Below are positions 14,302 through 15,724 of a stretch of 15,724 nt of DNA, one piece after another (within the stretch, counting starts at the first letter, position 1; each line of letters begins with the position of its first letter). Source of the stretch: an uncultured Atopobiaceae bacterium (GTDB lineage: Bacteria > Actinomycetota > Coriobacteriia > Coriobacteriales > Atopobiaceae). The notes under the pieces were generated by a model. It had not been told where the DNA came from and did not search any database. It was given only the letters and a program-made list of their open reading frames with translations. Position numbers and translations under genes: made by a program. The stretch covers positions 1 to 15,724 of the forward strand of contig CAJOGH010000044.1 of assembly GCA_905233865.1 (NCBI GenBank), given 5' to 3'.

Positions 14302-14355
14302 CGTGCACTCAGGCCGGTTTTGTACAGAACTGTACGATTTCCGCCTCAGTGCACG
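14302..14355. repeat. 54-nt palindromic repeat, copy D
   Basis: It has the same length and perfect outer arms as copies A-C, with four interior changes relative to A. It starts ten bases after the stop codon of the minus-strand surface gene, matching the relic/copy B arrangement. Confidence 0.8.
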
Positions 14356-14365
14356 CCTCGCCCCA

Positions 14366-15724
14366 CTAGACCCCGTACCAAGCAATGCCCTCGTCGCGCC
14401 AGCCCAGGCTCAGCAGCGTGTCGCGCTCGTGCGTGCTCGCCGTGTAGTTGTGGTTGTTGGCAAACTGGTTGGGGTTGTACTGACGATAGAGGGGACGCCC
14501 CGTGCGCTCTGCCGATCGCCAGCCCACGCCCTCGTCCTTCCAGCCAAGGCCGAGAAGAACGCTGCGCTCGTAGGCCGACACGGTAAAGTGGTGCTCGCCC
14601 CCACGCTCGTTGTACAGACGATACACCGGGGCTCCCTTGACGGGCGCCGTCCAGGCAACGCCCTCGTACGTCCAGCCGGCAGCCTTGAGCACGTCGCGCT
14701 CGTGGGCGTTTGAGGTATAGAAGTGCTCGCCCGAGTTGGCGTTGTACAGACGGAACATCTGCTGGCTCTCCGTGGGTGTGGGCTTGGGCGCGGGCGCCGC
14801 GACCGTAAAGGGCACCTCAGCCTCAAGGCCTGCGTAGTCCTGGCCGGCCTTCACGCTTGCGCGCATGACGTAGGAGCCCCGGGTGCGCGGCTGGTCAGCA
14901 GACCACGAACCTGTTGAGCCGGCCTTGCGATAGGCAATCCCCACCTCGCCGTAGAGAGCACGGGCCACAGGCGTCGAGGGCGTCTCCCCCTCGGTCCACC
15001 CGTTGATGCTCGGGCCTTCCTCCCAAGCGTTGGCCACGGGCTCGACCTCAAAGTAGACGCGCTGTGGAGTGGCGTAGCGGTAGGCGCCATCCTCGCGCGG
15101 TGTCACATCGGCCGCATAGGTGCCGCTGTGGACAATCTCGGACACGGGCTCGCCAGACTCGTCGGTCCACGTGACCGCGACGTCCACGTTGGGGTTGAGC
15201 TCCTGGTCGTTCGGCCCAAGAATCTCAAGCCACGGGCGCTTGTCGGTGCCGTCATAGGTGACCGTTGTCGGGTCCTCCACCGTATACTGGCTGATCCCAA
15301 ACGTGCCATAGAGGTCCATGCTGGTCTGCGCCTGCACGGTCTGGCCGAGCTCATAGGTCGGGGCGACAGGGGTCATGCTGGGCCCAATGTCGGGAAGCGA
15401 GTCGTCGATCGTCCAGCCCGTGAGGTGCACGCCGGCGGGATAGCTGAAGGACACGTCGCCGCTCAGCGCCACGCTCGTCCCCGCTGCACTCGCGCTCTGC
15501 GTCAGGACAAGCCTCTGCTCGGTTCCGTCGTACACGTGGTAGTTGATTGTGATGGCAGAAGGTGCGTCCGTATAGAGAGACCAGGTTCCCCCCATAGACG
15601 TGCCGTCCCACTGAGACGCGAGCGCCTCGCGCGAAAGAACGGTTCCAAGCGGGTAGGCACCGCCAGACCCCTCGCTGTCCGCCCAGACCTCGGACGACGA
15701 GCGAGCCGCGTAGCGCCATGAGGC
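14366..15724 (-). CDS. Secreted surface protein with three C-terminal DUF5648 repeats (N-terminus outside window)
   Basis: The last 452 residues of a larger protein are visible. The frame is open to the window edge, and the internal ATG at 15593-15595 is not the start. Residues about 45-135 resemble an InlB/Flg_new-type beta-repeat (hydrophobic strand, GWTIDD, then QTSMDLYGTF). Two further Ig-like modules follow, one with TVTYDGTDKRPWLEI and one with SWSADQPRTRGSYVMRASVKAGQDYAGL. After a Pro-rich linker (APAPKPTPTES), three repeats of about 44 residues close the protein: FRLYNANSGEHFYT..., YRLYNERGGEHHFT... and YRQYNPNQ...HNYT..., each with an ER[DS].L...GW..EG.[AG]W pattern. Repeats 1, 2 and 3 correspond in order to those of the giant protein. 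There is no LPXTG or membrane anchor. Base composition is much more G+C-rich than in the giant gene. The role is probably cell-surface binding and is unproven. Confidence 0.9.
   Translation of the reverse strand, partial: ASWRYAARSSSEVWADSEGSGGAYPLGTVLSREALASQWDGTSMGGTWSLYTDAPSAITINYHVYDGTEQRLVLTQSASAAGTSVALSGDVSFSYPAGVHLTGWTIDDSLPDIGPSMTPVAPTYELGQTVQAQTSMDLYGTFGISQYTVEDPTTVTYDGTDKRPWLEILGPNDQELNPNVDVAVTWTDESGEPVSEIVHSGTYAADVTPREDGAYRYATPQRVYFEVEPVANAWEEGPSINGWTEGETPSTPVARALYGEVGIAYRKAGSTGSWSADQPRTRGSYVMRASVKAGQDYAGLEAEVPFTVAAPAPKPTPTESQQMFRLYNANSGEHFYTSNAHERDVLKAAGWTYEGVAWTAPVKGAPVYRLYNERGGEHHFTVSAYERSVLLGLGWKDEGVGWRSAERTGRPLYRQYNPNQFANNHNYTASTHERDTLLSLGWRDEGIAWYGV

Larger units (their letters stand above)
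14134..14365 (-). repeat. Repeat module R2 (right copy of the duplicated 3' module)
   Basis: This is the 3' flank of the downstream surface gene and the direct-repeat partner of module R1. It begins with the 99 bases shared exactly with 6779-6877 and ends at the gene's stop codon. It carries 21 extra bases at 14233-14253 that create an additional small stem (GCGGG 14231-14235 with CCCGC 14246-14250) inside the loop of the main hairpin. Left of 14134 the sequence is unrelated to the left of R1. Together with 14002-14133 it fills the 364-base gap between the two surface genes, and no coding sequence is seen in it. Confidence 0.85.

Noticed and set aside
1..15724. tRNA, rRNA or known riboswitch
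   Set aside because: No cloverleaf, rRNA segment or recognised riboswitch core was seen on either strand by reading. A covariance-model scan was not possible here.

Overview
The window looks chromosomal and comes from a high-GC Gram-positive bacterium. An actinomycete of class Coriobacteriia (Olsenella/Atopobium/Collinsella relatives) is the best guess. The reasons are the G+C-rich core genes, the Glu/Ala-rich tail on ribosomal protein bL17, the pyridoxamine-kinase subtype, and very large secreted proteins that end in Trp/Tyr-rich DUF5648-type repeats. No 16S gene or other taxonomic marker is present, so this is an inference.

Layout. Bases 1-514 (minus) hold the 5' part of a membrane protein with a Pro/Gln-rich cytoplasmic tail, possibly a sortase. 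It lies directly downstream of purE (526-981, minus). A pyridoxamine-kinase gene (1246-2118, plus) diverges from purE and ends at a hairpin that has U-tracts on both strands. A 15-bp inverted repeat of unknown role (2211-2297) separates it from the convergent truA. Bases 2345-6594 (minus) carry the conserved translation/transcription cluster infA-rpmJ-rpsM-rpsK-rpsD-rpoA-rplQ-truA, with a strong terminator between rplQ and truA. All genes are intact. rpsM uses TTG and infA uses GTG as start codon.

Bases 6604-15724 are accessory. A 2282-residue secreted protein (7153-14001, minus) combines a signal peptide, about 600 residues of AGIGGG-type glycine-rich repeats (probable beta-helix), a long series of Ig-like MBG/YDG modules and three C-terminal DUF5648-type repeats. 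A second secreted protein with the same C-terminal triplet (14366-15724, minus) runs off the window. Between infA and the giant gene lies a 23-codon relic of a third DUF5648 gene (6990-7061).

The most notable feature is a roughly 210-240 bp non-coding module found twice in the same orientation, at 6779-6989 and 14134-14365. It flanks the giant gene. Each module has two 54-nt palindromic repeats around a terminator-like hairpin and ends at the stop codon of a DUF5648 coding sequence (the relic in one case, the downstream gene in the other). The segment between the modules, including the giant gene, is visibly less G+C-rich than the core genes and the neighbouring surface gene. This suggests a surface-protein cassette that was brought in, or can be lost, by homologous recombination between the flanking modules.
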